64,000 nt of DNA from Camelus bactrianus. Taxonomy: Eukaryota > Chordata > Mammalia > Artiodactyla > Camelidae. The notes under the pieces were generated by a model. That model had not been told where the DNA came from, searched no databases, and saw only the letters and a list, made by a program, of their open reading frames with translations. The DNA is taken from NCBI RefSeq assembly GCF_048773025.1, contig NW_027413960.1, forward strand, positions 5,769,945-5,833,944, written 5' to 3'. Position numbers and translations under genes: made by a program. This document shows, in pieces, positions 12,965-23,103 of the stretch (positions are counted from its first letter, which is position 1; each line of letters opens with the position of its first letter).

Positions 12965-13140
12965 GATTAGAAAGAGTTGGGTTTCAGTCCTGACTCTATC
13001 AATCACCTACTTCACCGACTATAATACAACTTGGAGCAGATCATTTAACTTCTTAGAACTTCAGTGTACTCATCTGTAAAAGGGGGAAGGCAAACATCTG
13101 TCCAATCTACCTCCTAAGATCATATGAGGAACAACCAAAA
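12965..13140 (+). repeat. MIR SINE
   Basis: Sense MIR with 'TTTCAGTCCTGACTCTATCA', 'GAGCAGATCATTTAACTTCT' and 'TCAGTGTACTCATCTGTAAA' in family order. Confidence 0.8.
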
Positions 13141-13207
13141 AAGTCATGAAAATATGTTTACAAAACACCATTTTGTCACTAGTACTATTGTTCCCTCATG
13201 GTCATCT

Positions 13208-13395
13208 CTATTGCAGGGATGTTCAAAGTGGCAGCTGGGGACCATCTGCATCTGGGTGGGATCGTGTGGAAATTCAGATTCCAGGCCTAGCATAGGCTTG
13301 CTGAACTGGATTATGGTGGTGGCACCAGAAATCTGTGTTTTTAGTAAAGACCCAAGTCATGCTGATGAGCTTAAGGATCTGGAAGTGCTGATCTA
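13208..13395 (+). mobile_element. MER20-like hAT element, diverged
   Basis: The blocks 'TTCAAAGTGGCAGCTGGGGA', 'GGAAATTCAGATTCCAGGCC', 'CACCAGAAATCTGTGTTTTT' and 'CAAGTCATGCTGATGAGC' follow the order of the MER20-type hAT-Charlie elements. It is diverged, and the exact subfamily is not certain. Confidence 0.55.
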
Positions 13396-14410
13396 CTGTC
13401 TGTTGAGTCTGTGAAGTGCCATCTCTACTCTGCACCTCTAGCTCTGCTGTCCCTGCTGCCTTCTCTCCCATCTTTCTTTTATTCTTTCTTCTCATCTTCC
13501 CTGACTCCTTGGCTTTACTCCTGTGAAGTTTCTATAGTCATCACCAGTGAATGAGAAAGCTCTTGGTGCCTACGAGCATACTCTCAATGCTGAAGGAACA
13601 GGAGGCAGAGAAGCAGGGAACGTTGACAGTCACCTGTGAGGGGAAGGATTTCCTTGGTGATTTGGTAATTCTGTCTTGTCATCTAAGTCTCGGGCTGTGG
13701 AACCTGGAGTGGAAGTGCCGCCTCAAGCTCACATCAGCTTTCCTAACTCTCTCCTTGACCAAACCGTCATTTTCGATTGCAAAAATAATCATAACCAAAT
13801 GGCTTTTGACTTGCTGTATTTAAGAATTTTAAGGTCACTTTTAGAATGGTAAAAGTGGGGGCTAACATGTCAGATCTTTCTTTTGCTAAATTGTGCTGTT
13901 TCTATATACCCACTCTCTCACCAGGTTTGGGGTAGAAAAAAACCCAGAGGTAAGTGATCTATCTGATCAAACACTGAGTTATCTATGCTCCAGAGCTATT
14001 AGAAATCTTATATTTTCACTGGTTTTATGCACTCCCCTGTAAATTGCAAAAACTGTACTTCATTAAGGTCCAGGTGTGTATTAAACAGGGTACAACAGAC
14101 TATTTAAATATGGAAGAATATAATCCCATATACTGTATATAGTATATTAGAAGGTAAGAAATCTCATTTGGTTGACCATGAAGAAGACTTATTGATAATA
14201 CTGCTGAAGTAGATTGATGTCTAGATACTGGCGAAATCTTGGTAAATTAGCAACAACAGGACATTTCTATGCAAAATGAAGTTTTAGTCACATCTATAGA
14301 AGTTCAAATGATCTGCTTATCATTCAAGCCCTGGCTGGAGCACTGGAAGCTTTTACTAAACCATACAAACAAGACTGATCTGTGCTTCCTCTGAGCCACC
14401 ACTGTAGTTA
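13396..14410. other. Unassigned sequence
   Basis: No exon or repeat was placed. The 90-codon frame at 13551-13823 has no recognisable domain. Confidence 0.35.
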
Positions 14411-14411
14411 A

Positions 14412-14910
14412 GCCAGTGGTCCTCAACCTTGGTCCCCAGAGAAGCCTCTAAAACCTCTATGTCTATGATATACACCAGGCCAACTAAATCAGAAGCTTTA
14501 GGGGTGGAAGGCAGGCATCAGCATTCTAAAAACTTTTATTGAGATATAGTTCACATACCATAAAATGCACCAATTTAAACTGTGCAATTGAATGGCTTTT
14601 AGTATATTTACAAGATTGTACAACCACCATCACTATTAAATTCTAGAATGCTTTTGTCACCCCAAAAAAGAAACCACATACCCATTAAAAGTCACTCCCC
14701 ATTTCCTCTCATCCTCTCATCCTTCACCCATAACCCCTCAGCCTCTGGCAACCACTAATCTTCTTCCAGTCTTTATGCATTTGCCTATCTGCATATTTTA
14801 CATAAACGACACCTTATAGTATATGGCCTTTGTGTCTAGCTTCTTTAGGACATCAGTATTTTTAAAATCTCTCTGGGTGGCTCTAATGAAGCCACGGATG
14901 ATTATATGGA
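14412..14910 (+). mobile_element. MER20-like element split by an L1
   Basis: The left half (14412-14531) reads 'CAGTGGTCCTCAACCTTGG' to 'CATCAGCATTCTAAAA'. The right half (14851-14905) resumes at 'CATCAGTATTTTTAAAA' and ends 'GGCTCTAATGAAGCCACGG'. The halves are separated by an antisense L1 fragment, so the DNA transposon is the older element. Confidence 0.65.
14532..14850 (-). mobile_element. L1 fragment inserted in a MER20-like element
   Basis: Antisense L1 3' end starting 'CTTTTATTGAGATATAGTTC' and ending near 'TCTAGCTTCTTTAGGA'. It is bounded by an imperfect duplication of the host element, CATCAGCATTCTAAAA on the left and CATCAGTATTTTTAAAA on the right. This supports a simple target-primed insertion followed by divergence. 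Confidence 0.8.
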
Positions 14911-14949
14911 CTTTGGATATGGTATCCCCTATTTCCATTTGAGTTTACT

Positions 14950-15070
14950 TGCCTCCTTCCTTACAGGTCTATGAGTCCTTGAAGGCAAGGACATTTGTCA
15001 CATCTTTCTTGTACTCTAAACGCCTAGCCCAGTATGTAGCCCATAGTGTTAATTCAAGAAATATATTTCA
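14950..15070 (+). mobile_element. L2 LINE 3' end fragment
   Basis: Sense L2 terminal block: 'GAGTCCTTGAAGGCAAGGAC', 'GCCTAGCCCAGTATGTAGCC', 'GTTAATTCAAGAAATATA'. Confidence 0.75.
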
Positions 15071-15179
15071 AAAGGATAAAGAAACACACACCACCCTATT
15101 ACAAAAACTCCTTTTATAGAGTTACTTATAACACATTCTATTCCTTGGGAAAGGACAAGTATTAAATTCTTACAGACTC

Positions 15180-15385
15180 CCGGTGTGGCGTTATTCAAGG
15201 TTTCTGTGTGCCAGACACTGTTCTGGGAACTTTGTATATAGGTGTAGGAATGGAACAGAGAAATTTCACACCTTCATGGGGCACAAAGTGTAGTGGGGGA
15301 GTCAGATCATAAACAAGTAAAAAACTTAACAAGGTAATTTCAAATTGTACTAAGTGTTAAAAGACAATAGAGCTGAGTGATGAGA
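15180..15385. repeat. Ancient mammalian interspersed repeat
   Basis: 'TGTGCCAGACACTGTTCTGG' is followed by a weakly conserved tail with 'AGATCATAAACAAGTAA'. This resembles an old repeat seen more fully at 52040-53035. I cannot name the family with certainty. Confidence 0.45.
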
Positions 15386-15945
15386 GGGACATGGGTAGCA
15401 CAGAGGGAAAGGAGGGCTGCTTCAGACACGTGGGCCAGAAGGAATCAGGCCTCGGGACTGATTTCATAATGCAGAAACCAGCTCCAAATCAAACTGTCAG
15501 ACAGAACGTACAAAGTACAGAGAAAATTGTTAATCAGCAATTAAAAAATAATGAAGATAATTTTAAAAATAACACTGCTGTTCAACAGAAACAGCATAAC
15601 GTGGGGAAGAACATGGGCTTGGGAATCCAAGCCAGTTCTGTTCTGAAGTGTGTCATCGCCACGGAGAGTAGAGAGCCAACACGGCGCCCTCCGGCTCCTT
15701 AAGCCCAATGGCTGTGACAAGATCCATGTAAAGGAAACTGCATTCCCACAGAATCCAGGGAAGAGGCCATCCAAGTGCCAGGGGCTGTGTGTGACTCCTG
15801 CACCAGCATCCTAGACTCCCACTTGTTGCCCAGTGACACTATGGATGAATTAGCCCTCTTTCCACTTTATCAGAAACTTTACAACATTGACTATCTCCTC
15901 TTTTCCTTTATTTTCAACTTTCCCTGGTGTGCTAGCCCTTTCATT
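15386..15945. other. Unassigned sequence
   Basis: A 103-codon frame at 15391-15702 has a low-complexity composition (Asn, Gln, Lys) and no domain. I do not call it a gene. Confidence 0.35.
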
Positions 15946-15949
15946 CATT

Positions 15950-16625
15950 TTCTTAAATTTAAGTATAACTGATCTACAATATTGTATTATTTTCAGGTGT
16001 GCAACATAGGGATTCAGTATGTTTACAGATTACACTCCATTAAAAGTTATTACAAGATAATGGCTGTAATTCCCTGTGTTGTACAATATATCCTTGCAGC
16101 TTCTCTATTTTATACATAGTAGTTTGTATCTCTTAATTCCAAACCCCTAATTTGCCACTCAACCCTTCCCTCTCCCCATCAGCAATCACTACTTTGTTGT
16201 CTATATCTGTGAGTCTGTTTCTTTTTTGTTATATTCACTAGTTTTTTTTTCCTTTGGTGGCAGTTTTCCTTTGGTGGAATTTTTTTCTTTTTAATTTAAT
16301 TAATTTTTAATTGAAGTACAAGTCAGTTACAATGAATGCATCAATTTCTGGTGTGCAGCACAATGTCCCTGTCATGCATATACATACATACATTCGTTTT
16401 CATATTTTTTTCCATTAAAGGTTATTACAAGATATTGAACATAGTTCCTTGTGCTGTACAAAAGAAACTTCTTAAAAAATCTACTTTTATATATAGTGTC
16501 TAACATTTACTAGTTTTTTTTTTAATTCCACATATAAGTGATGTCACAGAGTATTTGTGTTTCTCTGTCTCACTTACTTCACTTAGTTTGATATTCTCTA
16601 GGTCCATCCATGTTGTTGGAAATGA
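15950..16625 (-). mobile_element. Older L1, antisense, host of a nested L1
   Basis: Antisense L1 3' end from 'TTTAAGTATAACTGATCTAC' to 'ATATTCACTAG' (about 16240). It resumes at 16523 with 'AATTCCACATATAAGTGATG' and runs to about 16625. The gap is filled by a second, similar L1 fragment. Confidence 0.8.
16251..16508 (-). mobile_element. Younger L1 nested in an older L1
   Basis: A second antisense L1 3' end ('TTGAAGTACAAGTCAGTTAC' to 'GTGTCTAACATTT') sits inside the L1 at 15950-16625. ACTAGTTTTTTTTT occurs on both sides (16237-16250 and 16509-16522) and is the likely target-site duplication. The left edge includes a small internal duplication of TTTTCCTTTGGTGG. Confidence 0.8.
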
Positions 16626-16639
16626 TATATACATATATA

Positions 16640-17092
16640 TTGTGGAATGATTACTAAGATCAAGATAGTTAACACATCCAACAGCTCATATAGTTCTCTT
16701 TGTGTGTCTGTGATGAGAATACTTCAGACTACTCTCAGCAACTTTCAAGCATACAGTACCATATTATTAGCTAGACATTACTGTACATTAGATCCTCAGA
16801 ACTTACCCTTCTTATAATGGAAAATTTGTACCCTTTGACCTACATCAACCCATCTCCCCATCCTCCCAGCCCCTGGCAATCACCATTATATTCTGTTTCT
16901 ATGAAATTGACTCTTTTTTTAGGATTACACATAAAAGTGATACCATACAGTATTTGTCTTTCTTTTTCTGGCTTATTTCACTTAGCATAACATCCTCCAG
17001 TTCTTCCATATTGTTGCCCAAATGGCATAAGCAGGACTTCCTACTTTGTTATGGCACTTCCTCTCCCCCTGTCTTTCTCTCTCTCTCTATGT

Positions 17093-17127
<35 letters not shown>

Positions 17128-18125
17128 CACACACACACACATTCTCTTTATCCCTTCATCTGTTGACAGATACTTAGGCTGTTTCCATGTTTTGGTGACT
17201 ATAAACAATGCTGCAATGGACATGGGAGTATAGATATTTCTTCTAGATATCTTTTAGATAGAGATTTCCCTTCCTTCAGATAAATACCCAGAAGTGGGAT
17301 TGCTGAATCATATAGTAGTTCTATTTTTAAGTTTTTTAAGGAAACTCCATACTGTTTTCCACAGTGGCTGCACCAATTTACATCCCTATCAGCAGTCCAT
17401 GAGGGTTCCCTTCCCTCCACACCCTCACCAGCACTTATAGTCTCTTTTTGGTGATAGCTATTTTAACAGATGTGAGATGATAACTCATTGTGGTTTTGAT
17501 TTGCATTTCCCTGATGATTAGTGATGATGAGCACTTTTTCAAGTACCTATTGGCCATCTGCATGTTTTCTTTGGAAAACTTTCTAGGCAGGTCCTCTAGC
17601 CATTTTTCAATCAGATTATTATTTTTTTCTATTGAATTGTATGAGTTCCTTATATATTTTAGGTATTAACCCTTATAAGATACATGATCTGCAAATATTT
17701 TCTCCCTTCCATAGGTTGCCTTTCACTCTGTTGATCATTTGTTTTGCTGTGCACGTTTTTAGTTTGATGAAGTTCCACTGAATAATGCTTGCTTTTGTTG
17801 TTATATCCAAAAAATTATTGCCAAGACCAATATTGAGGAGCTTTCCCCTATGTTTTCTTCTAGGAGTTTATTATAGTTTCAGGTCTTGCATTTAATTATT
17901 TAATCCATTTTGTGTTAATTTTTTTGAGTGGCGTAAGACACAGGTCCAATTTTATCCTTTTGCATGTGGAGTTTCAGTTTTCCCAACACCATTTTTTGAA
18001 GAGATTATCTTTTCCCCATTGATTGTTCTTGACTCCCCTGTCAAATATTAGTTGACTGTATATGTGTGGGTCTATTTCTGGGCACTTGATTCTGTTCCAT
18101 CGGTCTATGTGTCTGTTTTTTCACA
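16640..18125 (-). mobile_element. Old L1, antisense
   Basis: A different, older L1 subfamily in antisense. Landmarks are 'CACTTAGCATAACATCCTCC', 'GTGGCTGCACCAATTTACAT', 'CTCATTGTGGTTTTGATTTG' and 'TCCATTTTGTGTTAATTTTT'. A TA/CA microsatellite interrupts it at about 17092-17141. Short open frames across it are remnants or chance. Confidence 0.85.
17092..17141 (+). repeat. (TA)n/(CA)n compound microsatellite
   Basis: Alternating TA of about 30 bp is followed by TTTA and then (CA)n. It lies within the old antisense L1. Confidence 0.95.
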
Positions 18126-18129
18126 AAGT

Positions 18130-18868
18130 TCTTTGTACTCAAAGTGTTCAAGAAAACAAAGTCTCATATAAATGTCAAATGATTTGGGGTACTGGACAAT
18201 GTCCCATGTTTTCAAGACTACATGTGCCCCATTTCATTCATGTATTCTATTTTCTATTATATTCACATCCAATCATTGATCTTCTATTCATTTATTGTTG
18301 GACTAATTTTTGAGGTTTGTATTAATAGTTGCTTAATTGGCTCTATAAAGAGGTTATTTTTCTACCTTGGGCACAAATTGGGAAGGTGAAAAATTTACTG
18401 AAAGAAGGGAAACATTAGAGAGAGAGACAGAGACAGAGACAGATTGACTGGTGACCAGAGGAAAGATCAGACCATGTTTTGGGGTAATAATTAGGGTACT
18501 GGAGTTCACGGCAGGAGAATGGTATGAAAAACCTGGAACTTTGCTATATCTTAGATAAGGGCAGGGATACTAAAGGTAAAACAGTCACCCCACATCCCAA
18601 GGAATCAATAATTCTTTCATTCCTTCAAGGACGTTTTGAAAAAAGTCCCCAGGTACACAGTATCCAAAATGGAACTACAATAATAAAAGGAACAAAAGTA
18701 TTATGACAAGATTATGCTAAGTATTAAATTGTGTTCATTTTACTCAAATAAAAGGCCATTAATAACTATAATTTGCTTGCTAGCCTTTAATTAAGCTCAA
18801 TATCCCTTCCTAAAATTTAAAGTCTCCTTTGTGTTTTATACAAATATTTCCTATATTGGCAGGAATAT
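18130..18868. other. Unassigned sequence upstream of the switch-like array
   Basis: No repeat was placed apart from a short AGACAG-rich tract (18420-18445). In a functional gamma gene a germline I exon and its promoter would lie in this general position, 5' of the switch region. I see no feature that identifies one. Confidence 0.4.
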
Positions 18869-18869
18869 A

Positions 18870-19605
18870 ACCCCACCTCATGGTCGGGAACCCACAGAGG
18901 GGGCAGGAGGACAGGGACAGACAGAGTGCAGGGGGACAATGAAGGGGAGACCCCACTTCAGGGACCCCACAGATGCTCCAGGAGGACAGGGAGAGACAGA
19001 GTGCAGTGGGGCAATGAAAGTGAGACCCCACCTCAGGGATGGGACCCCACAGAGTGTCCAGGAGGGTCAGGGACAGATCTAGTGCAGGGGGGCAATGAAG
19101 GGGAGTCCCCAATTCAGGGACTGAACAGAGGGTCCATGAGTACAGTGACAGACAGAGTGCAGGTGGGCAATGAAGGGGAGACACCACAGAGTGTCCAGGA
19201 GGAACAGGAACAGACAGAGTGCAGGGGGCCAGTGAAATGCAGACCGTCAACCCCGGGGATGGGTCCCCACAGAGGGTCCAGGAGGGACAGGGACAGACAG
19301 TGTGCAGGTGGGCAATGAAGGGGAGACCCCACCTCTGGGACGGGACCCCACAGAGGTTCCAGGAAGACTGGGACAGACAGAGTGCAGGGGGCAATGATGT
19401 CGAGAACCACCTCAGGGTCGGGACCCCACAGATGGTCCTGGAGGACAGGGACAGACAGAGTGCAGGGTGGCAATGAAGGGGAGACCCCTCCTCAGGGACA
19501 CCACAGAGAGTCTAGGAGGGACAGGGACAGACATAGTGCAGGGGGGAAATGTAGGGGAGACCCCACCTCAGGGACAGGACCCCACAGAGGGTCCAGGAGC
19601 ACCTG
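18870..19605 (+). repeat. ~79-bp tandem array, gamma switch-like
   Basis: About nine units are spaced 61-82 bp apart, most 75-82. They are anchored on AGAGTGCAGGGGGGCAATGA-like cores near 18925, 19000, 19080, 19157, 19218, 19300, 19380, 19460 and 19535. The shared context is 'GGACCCCACAGAGGGTCC' and 'AGGACAGGGACAGACAGA'. Position (2.3 kb 5' of CH1), strong G-richness on the sense strand and a unit length near 79 bp are what is known of mammalian S-gamma repeats. Unlike typical switch repeats, the units lack AGCT. Long frames on both strands here are repeat artefacts. Confidence 0.75.
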
Positions 19606-19609
19606 AGCC

Positions 19610-20760
19610 AGCACGGGGGAAGGCAAGCTGCCCAGGGGTCGTGCTGCCCACCCAGCACAAGGATGAGGGAGCCCTGGCAGGGGCTCACCCTCTCCAACAG
19701 AGCTGGTTCATCAGAGGCCAACTGAGCTGAGCTGGGCTGCCAGGCCTTCAGGGAGCGTGTCCCGATCAGTGGGCAGAAGCCTGCCCCGGGCTGCACTGGG
19801 CTAGTTGTGCCAGAGACACAGGGCTGGCCTGGGTTCCCGAGAGCTCGGAGCTGGCAGTACAGGGGCTGCACACCAGCTCCACTGGCTACAGGAGGGGCGA
19901 TGGGAGCCAGGGCGCAAAAGGTCAGGACTAGGAGCTGAGGGCTGGGAGCAGGTGGGCGCAGAGACGCAGACCAGCACCTGGAGGGAACTAAGGAACAGGG
20001 GAGACTTCTGGGGGCTCAGGGAGCAAAGAAGAGGCTTAAGGTACCCAAGGGCCAGGAGCTCTGCTAGGAGGGGACCAGGGTGGGACAGAGACTCTGCCAG
20101 GGGACAGCTGCCCAGAAAGGGAGGGGCACCTAGCAGCTCCAGGGAGAAGGGCCCAGGAGCAGAGCGGAACGAGGGGGGTGACCTGCGGCAGGTCAGAAGG
20201 CAGGGGCTGCTAAGGGCCAGCACCCCAGGGACAAAGCTCAGGGAGGCCACAGGTGAGCAGGCGACTGAAGACCAGGAAGGCAGGGGGCTTCTCAGGAACA
20301 TGGAGAAAGCAAGTAGAGCATGTGCGGGTGAGCAGGGGCTGGGAGGGCAGGGCGGCCGCTCCAGCATCTCCAGGAAGCAGGTAGGGCTTGTGCAGGTGGG
20401 TGGCGGCTGCAGGGCACAGGGCTAACACAGGATTTCAGGAAGCAGGCAGAGTTTATGCAGGTGGACAAGGGGCTGGGAGGGCAAGCAGCTGACCCAGGAA
20501 ATCCAAAGAGCAAAGCCAGTCCTGGGAAAGAAATTCCCGGACTGGATCTGAACTAGGCTGAGGGCTCTGGGGCTGGCCAGAGGGGCTGTAGCTCCAGGGA
20601 CAAGGGTCAGAGAGGGTGTAGGTGAGCAGGGTGCTGCACCAGGAGGGCAGGGGGCTGCCGCAGGGGCTCAGAGAAAGCACGTAGACCTTGTGGAGGTGAG
20701 CAGGGGGCTGCCGCAGGAGCCCAGGGACATGTCAGAGAGTTTGAACTAAGGTCTGAGTAG
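19610..20760 (+). repeat. Degenerate AGCT-containing switch-like region
   Basis: Sense-strand G-rich DNA with many AGCT sites, for example GAGCTGAGCTGGGCTG at about 19725 and GAGCTCGGAGCTGG at about 19840. A degenerate repeat is visible: 'AAGCAGGTAGGGCTTGTGCA' and relatives near 20306, 20375, 20442 and 20675, often followed by 'GAGCAGGGGCTGGGAGGGCA'. This is the composition expected of S-gamma, where AID acts during class switching. The long frames (19805-20425 and the antisense ones) are composition artefacts. Confidence 0.65.
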
Positions 20761-21904
20761 CTGAGCAGGCCCAGCTGAGGGCTCCTGGGGCAGCAGGACC
20801 CTTGAGCCCCTGAGGGGCTGGCCAGATGGCGTCCTGGGGTGGAAAGAGGGACTTCTGTGGGAATGAAGGAGAGGGGTCACCCCTGAGGGGACCCGATGGG
20901 CCCCAGTCCTTGGGCTCAAGGGCCTGTGGCGGGCTGGGAAAGGAGGGGTGGACATGCCATAGCCTGGTGGGGTGAAACAGACCCTGGACCCCGCAGAGGG
21001 AAGGAAAGCACGGGGCTCGTTCAGGGCCTGAGCTCGGCTGCCAGCCGGAGCAGAGCAGATGGGTCAGGTTGAGAGGAGACAGGCCCGGCCAGCGATGGGC
21101 CTGGGCTGCTGGCACCGAACAGGAGAGGAAGGTGGGGGCAGTGTGGGGCTCCAAACTGTGCTGAGGGATGAGCTGGACTGAGGAAGGACAAGGGCAGAAG
21201 GAAAGCAGGGACCTGAGAGCCACGAGCTGGGGTGGGGTCAGAGGCCCTGGTGGGAGGGGGAAGTGAGCCGAGGGGCTGCAGCTGGAGGTCCAGAAGAGGG
21301 ACCGGAGCTCCCCAAGGCACAGACTCGCAGCCAGGCTGAGGCCACAGGGATGAAAGGGAAGGGGCCAAGGAGGAGGCCTGCAGGGACAGAGTCCGGGGGG
21401 GCCAGGGCCCAGAGCCCAGGGCCCAGGTGCTCTGGCTGCAGAGCTGACCCAGAAGACACGGGCCCGGAGGAGAAACAGCAGGCCAGGCAAGGGGCCAAGA
21501 GCAGGCTTCTGGGTGGTGGAGGCCCACCACGCCAAGGACAGGCCCGCTCACCCAGGGCAGGGCCGGGCTGGGGCAGCAGGACGGTGAGCTCAGGGGACCA
21601 GTGGACGCTGGCCAGGAGCAGGCAGCACTGGTCAGGACTCAGACACAGGGCTCAGTCAGGCCAGGCACTTGCAGGAGGTTAGGGACCTGGGGGGCTGTCA
21701 CCCAGGTGATCACCCAGCTCTGACCCACAGCTGCAGAGGCACGAGGCCCCAGGTGGTGAGGGCCCTGCCGGCCAGCTGGTTTGCAGACATTCTGGAAGCA
21801 CGTGGGTGCTGGGCTCAGGGGTGCCCAGACCTGGGCACGTGACACCCTGCGCGGACCCTCCCAGGGGTGAAGCCCCGGTGGTCACACGGCCTACTTTCTT
21901 GCAG
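20761..21904 (+). other. 5' flank and intron leading to CH1
   Basis: G-rich, with no further clear periodicity. It ends in a pyrimidine tract and AG acceptor (TACTTTCTTGCAG, ending 21904) for the CH1 exon. Long antisense frames of up to 267 codons at 20732-21551 are Pro/Ser/Leu-rich composition artefacts without domains. Confidence 0.6.
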
Positions 21905-22198
21905 CCTCCACCAAGGCCCCATCAGTCTATCCTCCGACTGCTGGATGCTGGGACATGCCTGACTCCACGGTGGCCTTCGGCTGCCTGGTCTGGGGCTACA
22001 TCCCTGAGCCGGTGACGGTGACCTGGAACTCGGGCGCCCTGTCCAGCGGCATCCACACCTTCCCGTCCATTCTCATGTCCTTGGGTCTCTACTCCTTCAG
22101 CAGCTTGGCGACCATGCCCGCCAGCAGCTCGGCCGGCAAGACCTTCATCTGCAACGTAGCCCACCCGGCCAGCAGCACCAAGGCGGACAAGCGTGTGG
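21905..22198 (+). pseudogene. IGHG: IGHG CH1 exon
   Basis: 294 bp, the standard IGHG CH1 length, and open throughout. It encodes a C1-set Ig domain starting [10 protein letters not shown]. The intradomain cysteines are in AFGCLVWGY and [11 protein letters not shown], the tryptophan is in [11 protein letters not shown], and an early Cys (TAGCWDM) sits where a light-chain disulfide is made in conventional IgG. In camelid heavy-chain antibodies this exon stays in the genome but is skipped because its donor is lost. Here the donor at 22199-22200 reads GC (TGG/GCAAGA) instead of GT. Several residues near the start (AGCWDMPD) differ from what I recall of other camelid CH1 sequences, which fits relaxed selection on an untranslated exon. 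Confidence 0.9.
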
Positions 22199-22204
22199 GC
22201 AAGA
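22199..22204 (+). promoter_or_regulatory. Non-canonical GC splice donor of CH1
   Basis: Aligning the exon end by length (294 bp) and phase (a single base of the next codon) puts GCAAGA where IGHG genes have GTGAGA or GTAAGA. GC donors are used rarely in mammals, and positions +3 to +5 (AAG) suit that class, so splicing from here is possible but likely weak. The published camelid heavy-chain-antibody genes, as I recall, carry AT at this place. Confidence 0.75.
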
Positions 22205-22516
22205 GGACAGGCCTCAGGGAGGGCGTCCACTCCCAGACAGGACCGAAGTCAGCCCTCCTCCCGGCTCGAACCACATGCCAGGATGGCGACCTCGGCCCAG
22301 GATATCAGAGAGGATGCGGTCTCCTCACCTGAAGGCCTCCCAGGCTATGTGAGGGGTCCTCTGGGTGTTTCCACCAGGTTCAAGGTGGTCACAGGCTGGA
22401 CAACTCTAACCCACAGAACTGGTGCCGATCTGCACCTTCCACAACCTGTCCCTGACCTAAACTCCACCCAGGGCCATCTCCCGCCCACAGGAACCCCCCA
22501 TCTGCTCTCTCTGCAG

Positions 22517-22561
22517 CGCTCCACAGCGAAGACCCCAGCTCCCAGTGTCCCAAATGCCCAG
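22517..22561 (+). pseudogene. IGHG: IGHG hinge exon, short IgG2c-like hinge
   Basis: 45 bp between CTGCAG and GTAAGG. With the phase-1 base from CH1 it encodes A-LHSEDPSSQCPKCP. The two cysteines in CPKCP would form the inter-heavy-chain disulfides. The sequence is nearly the same as the hinge I recall for llama and alpaca IgG2c (AHHSEDPSSKCPKCP), a class that lacks CH1 in the protein. This assigns the gene to the heavy-chain-only group more firmly than any other exon. Confidence 0.88.
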
Positions 22562-22690
22562 GTAAGGGAGCCAGGCTACACCCTCCATCGCAAGGAAGTG
22601 ACCAGAGACCAGGCCCCGCCTGATGAGGGAAACGTGTGCCCTACAGGAGGCCCGTCCAAGTGCTGACCCACATCTTGTTTCCCCCTCCAG

Positions 22691-23020
22691 CCCCTGAGCT
22701 CCTTGGAGGGCCCATGGTCTTCATCTTCCCCCCGAAACCCAAGGACGTCCTCTCCAGCATCCGAACACCTGAGGTCACATGCCTTGTGGTGGACGTGGGC
22801 AAGGAAGACCCTGAGATCGAGTTCAGCTGGTCCGTGGATGACACAGAGGTACACACGGCGGAGACAAAGCCAAAGGAGGAACAGTTCAACAGCACGTACC
22901 GCGTGGTCAGCGTCCTGCCCATCCAGCACCAGGACTGGCTGACGGGGAAGGCGTTCAAGTGCAAGGTCAACAACAAAGCTCCCCCGGCCCCCATCGAGAG
23001 GACCATCTCCAAGGCCAAAG
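22691..23020 (+). pseudogene. IGHG: IGHG CH2 exon
   Basis: 330 bp, fully open, encoding [19 protein letters not shown] and on to ERTISKAKG. The lower-hinge LLGG motif (Fc-gamma receptor contact) and the glycosylation sequon Asn-Ser-Thr in EEQFNSTYR (22888-22896) are intact, as are the domain cysteines ([15 protein letters not shown]). Relative to camelid IgG2c as I recall it, differences include Met after GGP, SSIRTPE, TGKAFK and NKAPPAP. The last puts a Pro where Leu is usual in the loop next to the receptor-binding face. Confidence 0.92.
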
Positions 23021-23103
23021 GTGGGATGGACAACGGGCACGGGAGGGTCCTTTGGGGCTGCTCAGAGTGACCGTTATGCTCGCAGACACACCTGTCCCCA
23101 CAG

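Noticed and set aside
18870-19605. CRISPR-like array
   Set aside because: Units are about 79 bp with no unique spacers, and the DNA is mammalian. It is a tandem repeat.
20732-21551. Long antisense open frames (up to 267 codons) 5' of CH1
   Set aside because: Pro/Ser/Leu-rich, no domain, no start context, and overlapping frames on both strands. They are explained by GC-rich, G-skewed switch-like DNA.
22636-23070. CH2 as a stand-alone 144-codon gene
   Set aside because: The frame merely reads through the CH2 exon into the flanking introns. The exon borders are set by the splice sites at 22691 and 23020.
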